From an uncultured Bacteroidota bacterium (lineage in GTDB: Bacteria > Bacteroidota > Bacteroidia > AKYH767-A > JABDAW01), in assembly GCA_903844645.1 (NCBI GenBank), contig CAIMUP010000008.1, forward strand, positions 32,612-96,611: a stretch of 64,000 nt of DNA. Reading direction: 5' to 3'. The position numbers and the translations under genes are program-made. Within the stretch, counting starts at the first letter, position 1; each line of letters begins with the position of its first letter. Below the pieces are notes generated by a model. It did not search any database. It saw only the letters and a program-made list of their open reading frames with translations, and had not been told where the DNA came from. Of this stretch, positions 20,555 through 31,922 are shown in pieces.

Positions 20555-21922
20555 ATGACAACCATAAAAAAGGATAAAGAACTTCGGACAATATATTTAA
20601 TGTACGAAGGAGTAGGCAAAGTGAATGCCTTCGAGGATAAATTGATTAAAAGATACGAAAATTTGCACGACTTAGTATGGGATATTTCTAAAAATATAGA
20701 CCTTTATACCGAGAAAATGGAGGATATGAAGGCACATCAGGAGGAATGGTCAGCCTGGGTTATTAAAGCCGACAAGCTGATAGAAAAAGCAGTTCGGACA
20801 GGCAAAGTAACGAAAGATGGGAATAATTTTAATATCGAATTAAACAGCATTTATATGCCTTCGGGAGAGGTTTTCGGAAAAATGATGCAAGATTATTACG
20901 CCTTAATAAATAAGAATAACGAGATAGGACAGGAGATGAATACGCTGCAACTGGGCATCAACGAAGCGTTTCAGGACGAGTACCAACTTTACATGGATTT
21001 TCGTACAGAATACACCTCCGACGAAGCTCAACTTCATTTTGAAGAACTGAATTTTCTAAGGTTTTGCGACGATCTGTCAGATTTCGTAGCATGTACCAGC
21101 AATATTCACGAAAATTGGTTTAATAACTCGATCGAATTTAAGGAATACGTAGTAGGAACATTCAATCCCTTCGCGCAGTATATCGGCGAGTTCTCCGAAC
21201 GCCTCCAGAAGCTGCATCAAGATGCTATCGAGCGGTCAGAAATTATTAATGATCCCAAAATAATTCGCGTAAAAAACTACGAACTTCCCGCCAACAGCGA
21301 ACAAATGACCAAATACGCCACCATGTTAGACGAAGCCGGTGTAAGAGGCAACGGCATCTACCTCGATATGTCCTGGGCAGCCATCGAAAGGAATGATACG
21401 AACGCCATAATGGATATAATCCGCGTCGCACAACATAAAACAGAGGCACTTCGGAATATTATTTACGGCATTCAGCTTAAGTTCAGCGACATCCCCCTTA
21501 GCGAGCCGATGGGAAGTCGCGAGAACATCTTTCTAAGTCCGAAAATATTAGCGTGGTTTGCCCATCTTGGCGAGATACCTATGATATACTTCTTCATTCG
21601 CGACCCGGGGTCGGGCGGTCATAGTCTGTTTGCCGATATGATACTGGACGGGTCTCTCGAGGTTATTCAGAAGCCCGCCGAAGGACTTACTTACTACGGA
21701 TTTGAGAGTCCAAACATCAACATAATATTTAATAGGTTGTTTGAAGGGTCGGTACACTTTCTGGAGTTCTGTTACGGCACCGGAGTAGATCCCCGTCCGC
21801 ATGTAGAATATGCCGTACAGAACTTCCGAACCGGCTTTCAGTTAGATGAAATGTTTCCACGCCCCACCACGTTTCATTATAGTGAAGTAGAAGTAGAATG
21901 GAAACGGATGTATAATCGCTAA
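20555..21922 (+). CDS. unassigned protein (orphan G, 455 aa)
   Basis: long coding ORF; no family recognised. Confidence 0.85.
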   Translation: MTTIKKDKELRTIYLMYEGVGKVNAFEDKLIKRYENLHDLVWDISKNIDLYTEKMEDMKAHQEEWSAWVIKADKLIEKAVRTGKVTKDGNNFNIELNSIYMPSGEVFGKMMQDYYALINKNNEIGQEMNTLQLGINEAFQDEYQLYMDFRTEYTSDEAQLHFEELNFLRFCDDLSDFVACTSNIHENWFNNSIEFKEYVVGTFNPFAQYIGEFSERLQKLHQDAIERSEIINDPKIIRVKNYELPANSEQMTKYATMLDEAGVRGNGIYLDMSWAAIERNDTNAIMDIIRVAQHKTEALRNIIYGIQLKFSDIPLSEPMGSRENIFLSPKILAWFAHLGEIPMIYFFIRDPGSGGHSLFADMILDGSLEVIQKPAEGLTYYGFESPNINIIFNRLFEGSVHFLEFCYGTGVDPRPHVEYAVQNFRTGFQLDEMFPRPTTFHYSEVEVEWKRMYNR

Positions 21923-21958
21923 TAGTTCTATCAGAATAGAATAATACCGAATAAATAG

Positions 21959-23470
<1,512 letters not shown>

Positions 23471-23527
23471 AACCGATTCCTTTTTAAAGTTCAACGATTC
23501 CTGACGGCTACTATTCCGTTCAGGAGA

Positions 23528-23640
23528 GATGTTATTTTATTCTTTTTGAATATTATAAAATTCACCATGAATGTTATAAAATTCCCTATGGGAATTCTTT
23601 TATTCGTTGTGGGAAAGTCCCGTAGGGACAGGCTTATGGT
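23528..23640. repeat. 21-bp-periodic degenerate array, block 1
   Basis: units at 23528, 23549, 23570, 23591, 23612. Confidence 0.75.
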
Positions 23641-23795
23641 AGTAAATGTTAATGAAAAAAGCCCATAAGTCCCGGAGGGACGACCTTTTGGTAGGTATTA
23701 TTGGAAATTAACCAAAGGGTCGTCCCTACAGGACTTAGGTAATATCCTGCGTTTCTTAGCTACCAAAAGATTGTCCCTACGGGACTTATGAACCT
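23640..23795. repeat. inverted repeat with GTCCCGTAGGGAC-type palindromes
   Basis: CATAAGTCCCGGAGGGACGACCTTTTGGTAG versus CTACCAAAAGATTGTCCCTACGGGACTTATG. Confidence 0.85.
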
Positions 23796-23863
23796 CCAAA
23801 AGAGGTCTAATTATGATAGAGGCAAATAGTATAAACCGGACGGTAACTAATCCGTTCAGGAGG

Positions 23864-24262
23864 GATGTTATTTTATTAATCGTGGATGTTATCATAATAT
23901 CATTGAAGAAAAACATGCTCCCCAAGGTGATTTTTTATTTCCCTATGGAGATCAATCAGTTCTCCTCGGGGAAATCAGTTTTCCCCGTGAGGAAAAAGAT
24001 TTTATCCACAGTGAAAAAGGTTTTCTATGTGATGAAAAAGGTTTTCTCTTTGGGGAATTTGTTTTTCATCACAAGGAAAAATAAATTCGTTATCGGGAAG
24101 GAAGATTTCCCTACGGGGAGTGCGTTTTTTATCAAATATAATGCGAAAACCTCCCTCCTGAATCGTATAACATCCTTTATTAATAAGATAATCTCCCCTG
24201 CAAATTTTATAACATCCTTTATTAATATCATAACATCCACAAGGAATAAAATAACATTCCCC
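23864..24262. repeat. 21-bp-periodic, strongly diverged array, 19 in-register units
   Basis: units at 23864, 23885, 23906, 23927, 23948, 23969, 23990, 24011, 24032, 24053, 24074, 24095, 24116, 24137, 24158, 24179, 24200, 24221, 24242. Confidence 0.85.
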
Positions 24263-24267
24263 GATAC

Positions 24268-24316
24268 TTCGCAACCTTACAGGAAGGCTGAAGGAGCCTA
24301 CCTGTCAGGTTGCTGA
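24268..24316. repeat. hairpin GCAACCTTACAGG..GGCT..AGCC..CCTGTCAGGTTGC
   Basis: inverted repeat related to 358-403 element, different inner stem. Confidence 0.75.
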
Positions 24317-24493
24317 ATAACTATGAGAATTTTTATAACATTCACGGTGAATAAACCAACATTCACGGTGAATAAAATACTTGTTTTGGAGATTTGTTTA
24401 GGATGTACGGAAATTTTGTTATATTTGCCGAATCCGATTTGGATTTCCTTAGATAATAATTGAACTCTTATAAACATTAAATAATAAGCCATT

Positions 24494-25186
24494 ATGAAAA
24501 GAATAATCCGCCAGATTATCATCGTACTTTTCTTGAAAGATAAGACAAATGCCCAGGTTCGTGCCTTCGGAAGGAAGACTGCTGCGCTGGCAGCGACGCA
24601 TTCTGGCGACTATCCCGCGATGGTTCCGCCAACATCCGACATGGTTACGCTTTGCGACGAGGGGGATGCGATAGCAAAGGAGAAAGCGGCGGTAAAATCG
24701 ACGCTGAAAACGCTAAATGTTATGGAAAATGACAACAGAGACAAGATTGCGAAGACACTTTCCTTGTGGGTTTTGATCGTTCAGGGGATGGTTGGGCTGA
24801 CAACCGCGTTGGTTACGCAAATAGGCTGGAAAATTAAGTCGCAAGGCACGGATAATCGCGATGAAATGAACAATTCTACGCCAGTTGTCAGCAAAGCGAA
24901 CCAAAATACCAGTAAGAAAATATCGCTTGGCTTGTTGAATTCCAAGACTCGCAAGAAAGGTAAGCCGTATGGCGTGAGGGGTTTCATTCCCTTCTTCCAG
25001 ATTGGCGGAATGAAGCCGACTTCTCACGAAACGATGACGATGGGGATGCCAACAGGCGCGATGATTTTCTCAAAAACCTTCGCTGCCGCGGATTTAGGCA
25101 AGCAGATTTTTATATGCTTCGTGTGGTATGACGGAAATGAGGCGATTGGTCCGGATAGCCCCATGTATTCTTTCACATTAATCTAA
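24494..25186 (+). CDS. unassigned protein (orphan C): helical N-terminus and beta/Fn3-like C-terminus
   Basis: 230-aa ORF; KQIFICFVWYDGNEAIGPDSPMYSFTLI; -7-like TATATTTG at 24420. Confidence 0.75.
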   Translation: MKRIIRQIIIVLFLKDKTNAQVRAFGRKTAALAATHSGDYPAMVPPTSDMVTLCDEGDAIAKEKAAVKSTLKTLNVMENDNRDKIAKTLSLWVLIVQGMVGLTTALVTQIGWKIKSQGTDNRDEMNNSTPVVSKANQNTSKKISLGLLNSKTRKKGKPYGVRGFIPFFQIGGMKPTSHETMTMGMPTGAMIFSKTFAAADLGKQIFICFVWYDGNEAIGPDSPMYSFTLI

Positions 25187-25191
25187 GGGAA

Positions 25192-25941
25192 TCAGATAAC
25201 TTCGAGGGATTCTGCGCGAATCCACCCTTCATTATTGTTCATTAGCCTGATTTTTTTCCAACTTCCTACGGTGTCTAAGATCATCACCTTGGTTCCTTCG
25301 TGAAGAATAAAGAGGTCTGTGCTTTTTTCCTTGGGTTCGCTCTTAACATAGACGGCTGGCGCGAAGATAATGCCCGCTGTGGAGGCATTTATCAAGGTAT
25401 TTCGGGAATTGGCTATCATAAAAAACGCAATGGACGAGAGGAATAAAAGAACTCCCAAATAGAAGAACGCTTTCTTCAGGATTGTGCTCCAAGAAATCAC
25501 GAAAAAGGCGAGGATAATCAGGGCTGCCCACATAAAAATCAGGGTGAATGCGGCGGCAGCGTTGAGGGAGAAGAAATTTGAGATGGATTCTAACCAACGT
25601 TTGAAGAAAATTTGGTCAACAGCCTGCATTTTGTCAATAACTTTCAGGTTCGCGAGCTTCAAATTGAAGAGAATATCTTCATCTCGCGGGGCTAATTTGA
25701 GGGCTTTCTCGTAATTTAAAATAGAAGCCGGGGTATTGTTGGTTTTATAGAAGCAATTTCCGAGATTGTAGAAGACTTCTGGAGCTTCATTGCCGGATTT
25801 CAGGATGCGATTGTAGGCTTCTATGGCAGTCTTGTAGTCTCCCTTCTGATAATTCAGGTTCGCGGACTCAAAGTCCGTCGCTGCCAGGGAAATCACCGCG
25901 GAGAAGGAAAGGAAAACGAGTATTAAAATGTATTTTCTCAT
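25192..25941 (-). CDS. batE: BatE-like TPR plus SH3 protein
   Basis: TPR motifs, C-terminal SH3-like GTKVMILDTVGSWKKIRLMNNNEGWIRAESLEVI; position in bat operon. Confidence 0.85.
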   Translation of the reverse strand: MRKYILILVFLSFSAVISLAATDFESANLNYQKGDYKTAIEAYNRILKSGNEAPEVFYNLGNCFYKTNNTPASILNYEKALKLAPRDEDILFNLKLANLKVIDKMQAVDQIFFKRWLESISNFFSLNAAAAFTLIFMWAALIILAFFVISWSTILKKAFFYLGVLLFLSSIAFFMIANSRNTLINASTAGIIFAPAVYVKSEPKEKSTDLFILHEGTKVMILDTVGSWKKIRLMNNNEGWIRAESLEVI

Positions 25942-27680
25942 GACTTTAGCTCCTCTTCCATCTTAGAAATTGAATTTATCGCTGCATTATATACCTCTTG
26001 CATGTGTCCTTCGGAATTTGTTGGCGCAAAACGCGCGAACTCGCACTGATTAATGATGTTTACGAACTGTGATAATAGTATTTCGCTCACACCTCGGGAT
26101 AAAAGCACCTCGGAAATGGTGTCTTTCGACAGGTTTGATAAGGGGATGCTTAGCTTATCGCCCATATATCCCCATATTGCTTTCGATACCTCCTCATAAA
26201 ATAGTTCTCTGCTGTTCTTTGTTAATAAAACCTGCGCAGTGGAGAGCCTTTTCCGCGCAAGTTTGGTTGCTTTCTTGCTCTTTAAGAGGATTGTATCCCG
26301 CTGTAGCTCCTTGTTCTTCCGATAATAAACCAAGAACCCGATAAACAGAAACATTGGCGACACAAACAGGGAATAAAACCCTGCTGAGCCGTAGAATTCG
26401 TCTCCCTTTTTATGGAGATTCAGGGCGTTATTGGTCTTTATATACCGAATATCCTTGCCCAACAACTGAACATCCTCTTTGTTCACGCCATTAATAGTAA
26501 TACTCTCCGGTCCGCTGCCTTTTGCCACCTTCAAATTGAACTCCGGCGAGGACAAAGTAACGTATTTCTTCTTATCTAAATCAAAATAGCTGAACTCAAC
26601 GGGCGGTATCTTGTAATCCCCGGAATGTCTCGGGATAAGAAGGTACTCAAACGTCTTGTTTCCGCTCACTCCTCCCTCGGTAACGGAGGTATTGTCCGCA
26701 ATCTTGGGATCATACGCCTCAATATCCTGCGGAAACTCCAAAGGAAGCGGATCAACGAGCTTTAAATTACCATTTCCCGCAAGCTTTACCTTGAGGCTTA
26801 CAGGATCATTCGCCTTTGTTTCCGGTTTATCAAGGAAGGCATCCATTTTATATCTACCAACCGCCCCTTTAAAGCTCGCAGGCGCGTCAGGAGGTAATTC
26901 TTTCACAGTTATCTTAACCGAATTGCTCGCTCTTTCAGCCTTTGCCTGCGAAAACATATTGCCTACTATTATAGTTACATTCAAAGGATCCAGTTCAAGA
27001 GTTCCTACCTGCTGCGGATATAAAACAACCTTCTTAAATGTTCCAACCAAGTAAGTAGCGCCATTAATATTCTCCCTTGTATATTGAGTTTGACGAGGCG
27101 CATCAATATCCAATGAATAAAAACCATTGTTAGATGGAGTCTTGTCACAAAGGTTTTCCATCACACTGTACTTTGAATAAACCTTATAAGTCGCCACAAC
27201 CGCCTCTCCCAGATAAACCGAGGTTTTATCAACCGAAAGCCTCACGTATATATTATCTTCTCCCAAATTATCCTTCGCTTTTCCCCTCGCTTGCCCGCCT
27301 TGCCCACCCTTATTATTCCCTTGGTTTTGTGAAGCGGTTCTTGTAACTTCAACACTAATGTTTCCTGACTGATAAGACTTGCCACCAGATGTAAGTGTAG
27401 CAGGTCCTACAGTGAACTTACCCACTTTCTTCGGGGTTAATATAAATGAAAACACAGTAACTCCGGTACCTTGATCAGATTGCTGATACCCGAATGAATT
27501 AAAATCATTAAATGCCGGCTGCGTGATATTCCCGTTTCCAATTATTTCATAGCTCGCCTGAAATTGTTCCCCTAATCCAACTTTTATGTGATCCGTCGTA
27601 GCCTTAATACTTGGTTGGGATACTGCATTGCCAACAAAGGCAATCAACAAAATAAATAATATACCTGCAATCCTTTTCAT
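25938..27680 (-). CDS. batD: BatD, oxygen-tolerance family
   Basis: signal peptide, IKATTDHIKVGLGEQFQASYEIIG...YVRLSVDKTSVYLGEAVVATYKVYSK, C-terminal TM. Confidence 0.92.
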   Translation of the reverse strand: MKRIAGILFILLIAFVGNAVSQPSIKATTDHIKVGLGEQFQASYEIIGNGNITQPAFNDFNSFGYQQSDQGTGVTVFSFILTPKKVGKFTVGPATLTSGGKSYQSGNISVEVTRTASQNQGNNKGGQGGQARGKAKDNLGEDNIYVRLSVDKTSVYLGEAVVATYKVYSKYSVMENLCDKTPSNNGFYSLDIDAPRQTQYTRENINGATYLVGTFKKVVLYPQQVGTLELDPLNVTIIVGNMFSQAKAERASNSVKITVKELPPDAPASFKGAVGRYKMDAFLDKPETKANDPVSLKVKLAGNGNLKLVDPLPLEFPQDIEAYDPKIADNTSVTEGGVSGNKTFEYLLIPRHSGDYKIPPVEFSYFDLDKKKYVTLSSPEFNLKVAKGSGPESITINGVNKEDVQLLGKDIRYIKTNNALNLHKKGDEFYGSAGFYSLFVSPMFLFIGFLVYYRKNKELQRDTILLKSKKATKLARKRLSTAQVLLTKNSRELFYEEVSKAIWGYMGDKLSIPLSNLSKDTISEVLLSRGVSEILLSQFVNIINQCEFARFAPTNSEGHMQEVYNAAINSISKMEEELKS

Positions 27681-28430
27681 CTACCAGTCTTTATCAATAA
27701 TAACACCACTTGCCGGCACTTTCTTTCCTAACTTCTTCTGCAAATCCTTTTCCTGATTATTCAATGCCTGCAACATCCGTTCTGCATCTTCCTTACTCAT
27801 CTTTTTCTGTTCTTTTTTCCCGGCTTGTGCATCTTTTTTTTCATCATCTTTCTTCTCACCTTGCTTTTGTTCTTGCTTCTGCTGATCCTTTTTATCGTCT
27901 TTTTTATCTCCTTCTTTCGGTTGTTGTTTCTTATCGTCTTTTTTGTCGCCCTTCTTATCTTTATCGTCTTTTTGTTGCTGTTGTTGCTGTTGTTTTTGAA
28001 GCATGGATTGAGCATACGCCAAGTTATATTTCGTCTCATCATCCTTCGGGTTATTCTTCAGGGAATTCTTAAAAGCTTCTATACTCTCATCATACTTTTT
28101 ATCTTGCAATAAAGCATTCCCAATGTTGTGATAAGCCTTTGATATCAAGGATTTATCAGTAGTCATACCGGCAGCGGCATTAAAATGGCTGGCTGCAGAA
28201 TCATACTTCTTCTGTTGATAATAAACATCTCCAAGATTGAAATTTCCTTCTACAGAATTAGGGTTTTTATCCAATGATTTCTGGTAATTTTTCTTCGCAA
28301 GATTATATTGATTCGTATCCTTGCGTCCTAAATCATAAAACTTGTTTCCCTCTCTGATAGAAGCGCGATCCGTCTGCCCATGAACAGAAATCACAGCTAC
28401 CAAAAATAATATTATTATAAGATATCTCAT
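27681..28430 (-). CDS. batC: BatC TPR protein with K/Q/D-rich tail
   Basis: TPRs followed by QQQQKDDKDKKGDKKDDKKQQ. Confidence 0.88.
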   Translation of the reverse strand: MRYLIIILFLVAVISVHGQTDRASIREGNKFYDLGRKDTNQYNLAKKNYQKSLDKNPNSVEGNFNLGDVYYQQKKYDSAASHFNAAAGMTTDKSLISKAYHNIGNALLQDKKYDESIEAFKNSLKNNPKDDETKYNLAYAQSMLQKQQQQQQQKDDKDKKGDKKDDKKQQPKEGDKKDDKKDQQKQEQKQGEKKDDEKKDAQAGKKEQKKMSKEDAERMLQALNNQEKDLQKKLGKKVPASGVIIDKDW

Positions 28431-29468
28431 TTATTTATTCTCTCCAAAAAGATTAATCTTAGCTACCCATTTATTGCGTCGTTCGGACATCAGAAATTCT
28501 ATCAGCAAAAGAATAAAAGCCGCGCTAAAAAACAGCTGGAATCGGTCCTCATATTGCGAATATTCCTTCTCTCCATATTTCTTTTTTTCCATACGGTTTA
28601 TTTCTTTCATGATGGTAGATAATGCATCATCGGAATTGGAAGCGCGAACGAATGTTCCGTTGCCTGCTGCAGCTAATTGTTGCATCATCGAAGCATCTAA
28701 TTTCGTACCTACAACGTGCCCTTCATTATCCTTTCTGAAACCAGTTCTGACTCCTCCCTGATACACCGGAATCGGTCCGCCTTCAACCGTTCCCATACCT
28801 ACTGTGTGAATAACGATTCCCTCTTCTGTAGCGGCTTTAGCTGCAGTGATAGCATCGTCTTCATGATTCTCTCCATCGGTGATTAATATCAAACATTTGT
28901 ATTTCTTTTCTTTCTCTACAAGCGATTTTTGGGCTAATTCTATTGCGTTTCCGATGGCTGTTCCCTGCGTTGGAATCAAGTCGCAATCTACAGTTGATAA
29001 AAGCAATTTGGCTGCTGCAAAATCTGTTGTCAATGGTAATTGAACATATGCTTTTCCGGCAAATACTATCAGACCGATTCTATCATTTTGCAACTTATCA
29101 ATCAATCGCGAAACCGATTGTTTTGCGCGCTCAATGCGTGAGGGTTTTATGTCCTCGCACTTCATACTATTCGATACATCAATGGCAATGATAATGTCAA
29201 TTCCACTGCGTTTCACTTCCTCTAATTTTGTGCCCACCTGCGGGTCAGCGATACCGATAACTACCATTGCATAAGCCAATGAAAAAATGATCATCTTCCA
29301 TGCAATTTTTGTGTTGGAAACATCGGGGAAGAGTTTATTCAGGATTAATGTATCGCCAAAAGTTCGTAATGCTCGTTTTTTCCAGAATTTCATCAAAAGG
29401 AAAAGGAGTATGATAATCGGGATGGCGATTAATCCATATAAATATAGTATGTGGGCGAAACGGATCAT
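28431..29468 (-). CDS. batB: BatB, VWA-domain membrane protein
   Basis: IDIIIAIDVSNSMKCEDIKPSRIERAKQ MIDAS; TM segments. Confidence 0.92.
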   Translation of the reverse strand: MIRFAHILYLYGLIAIPIIILLFLLMKFWKKRALRTFGDTLILNKLFPDVSNTKIAWKMIIFSLAYAMVVIGIADPQVGTKLEEVKRSGIDIIIAIDVSNSMKCEDIKPSRIERAKQSVSRLIDKLQNDRIGLIVFAGKAYVQLPLTTDFAAAKLLLSTVDCDLIPTQGTAIGNAIELAQKSLVEKEKKYKCLILITDGENHEDDAITAAKAATEEGIVIHTVGMGTVEGGPIPVYQGGVRTGFRKDNEGHVVGTKLDASMMQQLAAAGNGTFVRASNSDDALSTIMKEINRMEKKKYGEKEYSQYEDRFQLFFSAAFILLLIEFLMSERRNKWVAKINLFGENK

Positions 29469-29544
29469 GAAAAAAATTGAGTTTTATATGGGAAGCAGGA
29501 AAATTGTATTGAAATATAGATAGTTATAGGGTAGTGGAGTAGAT

Positions 29545-29620
29545 TTTTACTGTAGTGATATTGATGTTTACTGTAGTGATATTGACTTTTACTGTAGTGA
29601 TATTGATTTGGAGCATCGTG
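29545..29620. repeat. short 21-bp array (TTTACTGTAGTGATATTGATG)x3-4
   Basis: TACTG at 29548, 29569, 29590. Confidence 0.9.
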
Positions 29621-29735
29621 ATATTTTTGTGTTTGCTGAATTTTAATGTTGGGTTGGGAAAATAGGATGGTTGTCGAATCTACAAAAATGTCAGATGCGA
29701 ATCCAATGATTGATGGGCGCAATCGCGGTGAGTGG

Positions 29736-29873
29736 GCGAGGGATGGGAGGGGCTTGGTCACTGCCTGTGCGATGGCATTGTGCGGTGGCAGAGGCAGGGA
29801 CGGAACCCCCGGACAGCCCGACCCCAGCAGCGTTGGACTTTTTTGGGTGGGAGGCTGCTGGGGACGCCCCATA
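29736..29873 (+). repeat. GC-rich dispersed element copy 2, possible structured RNA
   Basis: homologous to 434-577; stem CCCCAGCAGC/GCTGCTGGGG. Confidence 0.65.
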
Positions 29874-29916
29874 ATCATCATTATATTAGTATTATATGTT
29901 GGAATATTGATGTTCA

Positions 29917-30909
29917 TTATGGGAGGCTTCTTAGTAAGGTATATCGTAACACGATTTCGGAAAGTAATAACAGGGCTGCGAATAATGCATAAGGTAAAAA
30001 GCATTCGGAGTAGCTGCGGAATTCGGTGAGTTCGACTTTTGTTTTTTCTAATTTATCGATCTCTTTGTAGATGGCTGTGAGCTTTGTGTTGTCGGTGGCG
30101 CGGAAATATTTGCCGCCTGTTTCGGTGGCGATTTCTTTTAATAGGGCTTCGTCAATTTGCACTTCCATTTGCTGATATTGAATACCAAAAGGAGTTTTGA
30201 AAGGATAAGGCGCAGTGCCGTTTGTTCCTATACCAATAGTATAAACACGTATGCCAAAAGTATTAGCTATTACGCCAGCATCAGCAGGAGATATTTTGCC
30301 CATATTATTCACGCCATCAGTCATTAAGATGATGACTTTTGATTTTGTTTTGGAGTCTTTGATGCGGCTGACGGCGGTTGCGAGTCCTTCGCCGATGGCT
30401 GTTCCGTCGTCGAGCATGCCGGGTTCAACTTTTGCGAAGAGATTCTTGAGAACCGCGTGGTCAGTGGTCATTGGGCACATGGAGAATCCTTCGGCAGAGA
30501 AGATGACTAAGCCGATGCGGTCGTTTGGGCGACCATCTATGAATTCTGTTGCGACTTTTTTGGCGGCGCCGATTCTATTTGGCGTGAAATCTTCAGAACG
30601 CATGGAACCGGAGATGTCGAGGGCTAACATAATATCTATGCCTTCGGTGGTGACGTTTTGTCCGGTGGCGGATGATTGCGGTCGTACTAAAACTATGATG
30701 ATGGCACTGAATGCAAGGATTCGGAAGATGAACGGAACGTGGCGTAAATACTGGCGAAAGGATGGTTTAATACCTCGAAATCCGACGAAGGATGAGATGA
30801 CGATATTGTTCTGGATTTTTCTCTGGCGAAGGATATACCATGCGATGAAAATCGGGATGAGAATGAAGAGGAAGAAGAAGCCTTTATGTGCGAATGTGAT
30901 GTCTTGCAT
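29917..30909 (-). CDS. batA: BatA, VWA-domain membrane protein
   Basis: IDIMLALDISGSMRSEDFTPNRIGAAKK MIDAS; TM segments. Confidence 0.93.
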   Translation of the reverse strand: MQDITFAHKGFFFLFILIPIFIAWYILRQRKIQNNIVISSFVGFRGIKPSFRQYLRHVPFIFRILAFSAIIIVLVRPQSSATGQNVTTEGIDIMLALDISGSMRSEDFTPNRIGAAKKVATEFIDGRPNDRIGLVIFSAEGFSMCPMTTDHAVLKNLFAKVEPGMLDDGTAIGEGLATAVSRIKDSKTKSKVIILMTDGVNNMGKISPADAGVIANTFGIRVYTIGIGTNGTAPYPFKTPFGIQYQQMEVQIDEALLKEIATETGGKYFRATDNTKLTAIYKEIDKLEKTKVELTEFRSYSECFLPYALFAALLLLSEIVLRYTLLRSLP

Positions 30910-31913
30910 TAGTTTTCTGGTGTCGGTTCTTCGATTGGTTTAATATCTTCTTCGTTTGATCTTGTGATTTCAACGAATGAGTAGGCATCGGTGAGGCACA
31001 GGTCGTGTTCGTTTGGCAATGGCTGGACTTTGGCAAATTTCACGAGATCGGCGAGCTTAAGGAGATGGGTTAATTTGTCTTTTGCTTCTGTATTTATTTG
31101 TCCGCGGTTGAAGTGGAAGAGGATTTCATCTGTTGTCAATTCCATTGCTATTACATTGTAGCGATTCTCGATATATGTTCTGATGATATCGGAGAGGGAA
31201 CTGTAATATTGTTTGACGAAACCGTTTTGCCAGAGCTTCTCCTTTTCCACTGCTTGCAGGGATTCTAATGCTATCTCATGTGCAGGGCGTTTTACAATTT
31301 TCTCTACGAATATTGGAACGACTTTCTTGCGTCTTAGGAAATAAATAAGTATTCCTGCTATAAGTATTATTAATCCTAATCCACCGAATACATAGTTCTT
31401 ATTAGATTGCCAAAATTCAGTGAATGTAAAAGGTGCATCAAGAGGAGGTTTAATTCCTTTAATATCCTTTGCTAAATCAATTTGAATACCGTTTACGGTT
31501 AATAAAAGTGTTTGAGTTTCGATTGTATAATCATTAGTGTCTTTATCTTTTTTATAATGGAAAACGAAAGGAGGAATGGGGTAATATCCTGTATCAAACG
31601 AAGTAATAGTTAGCGTTTGAACTTCTGTCATAACAACACTATCTTTATTTCCAATTGTATCTACTTTGGATGATTCAACAATCTCGATTCCATTGAGTGA
31701 ATCTGGTGGTGTTGCCCAGGAGAAGACGATATTTGATGGACGTTGGACAGTTAAGTGAAGCTTAACTTGATCACCTATTTTGATTGTTGTGGCATCGAGT
31801 TTTGCAGTGGCTTGGATGTTTTGAGAAACAACATTGTTGACATAAATGAATAGGAATATTGAGGATATGGTAAGAGCCTTCTTCAATAATTTTATGTCTA
31901 TAAGTTTATTCAT
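30909..31913 (-). CDS. Bat-operon membrane protein (BatD-like/DUF4381-like)
   Basis: signal peptide, beta-rich region, single TM, operon position. Confidence 0.75.
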   Translation of the reverse strand: MNKLIDIKLLKKALTISSIFLFIYVNNVVSQNIQATAKLDATTIKIGDQVKLHLTVQRPSNIVFSWATPPDSLNGIEIVESSKVDTIGNKDSVVMTEVQTLTITSFDTGYYPIPPFVFHYKKDKDTNDYTIETQTLLLTVNGIQIDLAKDIKGIKPPLDAPFTFTEFWQSNKNYVFGGLGLIILIAGILIYFLRRKKVVPIFVEKIVKRPAHEIALESLQAVEKEKLWQNGFVKQYYSSLSDIIRTYIENRYNVIAMELTTDEILFHFNRGQINTEAKDKLTHLLKLADLVKFAKVQPLPNEHDLCLTDAYSFVEITRSNEEDIKPIEEPTPEN

Positions 31914-31922
31914 TACTTGTAT

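Noticed and set aside
27797-28112. Alternative ORFs over the batC K/Q-rich tail
   Set aside because: Low-complexity shadow of the batC coding frame.
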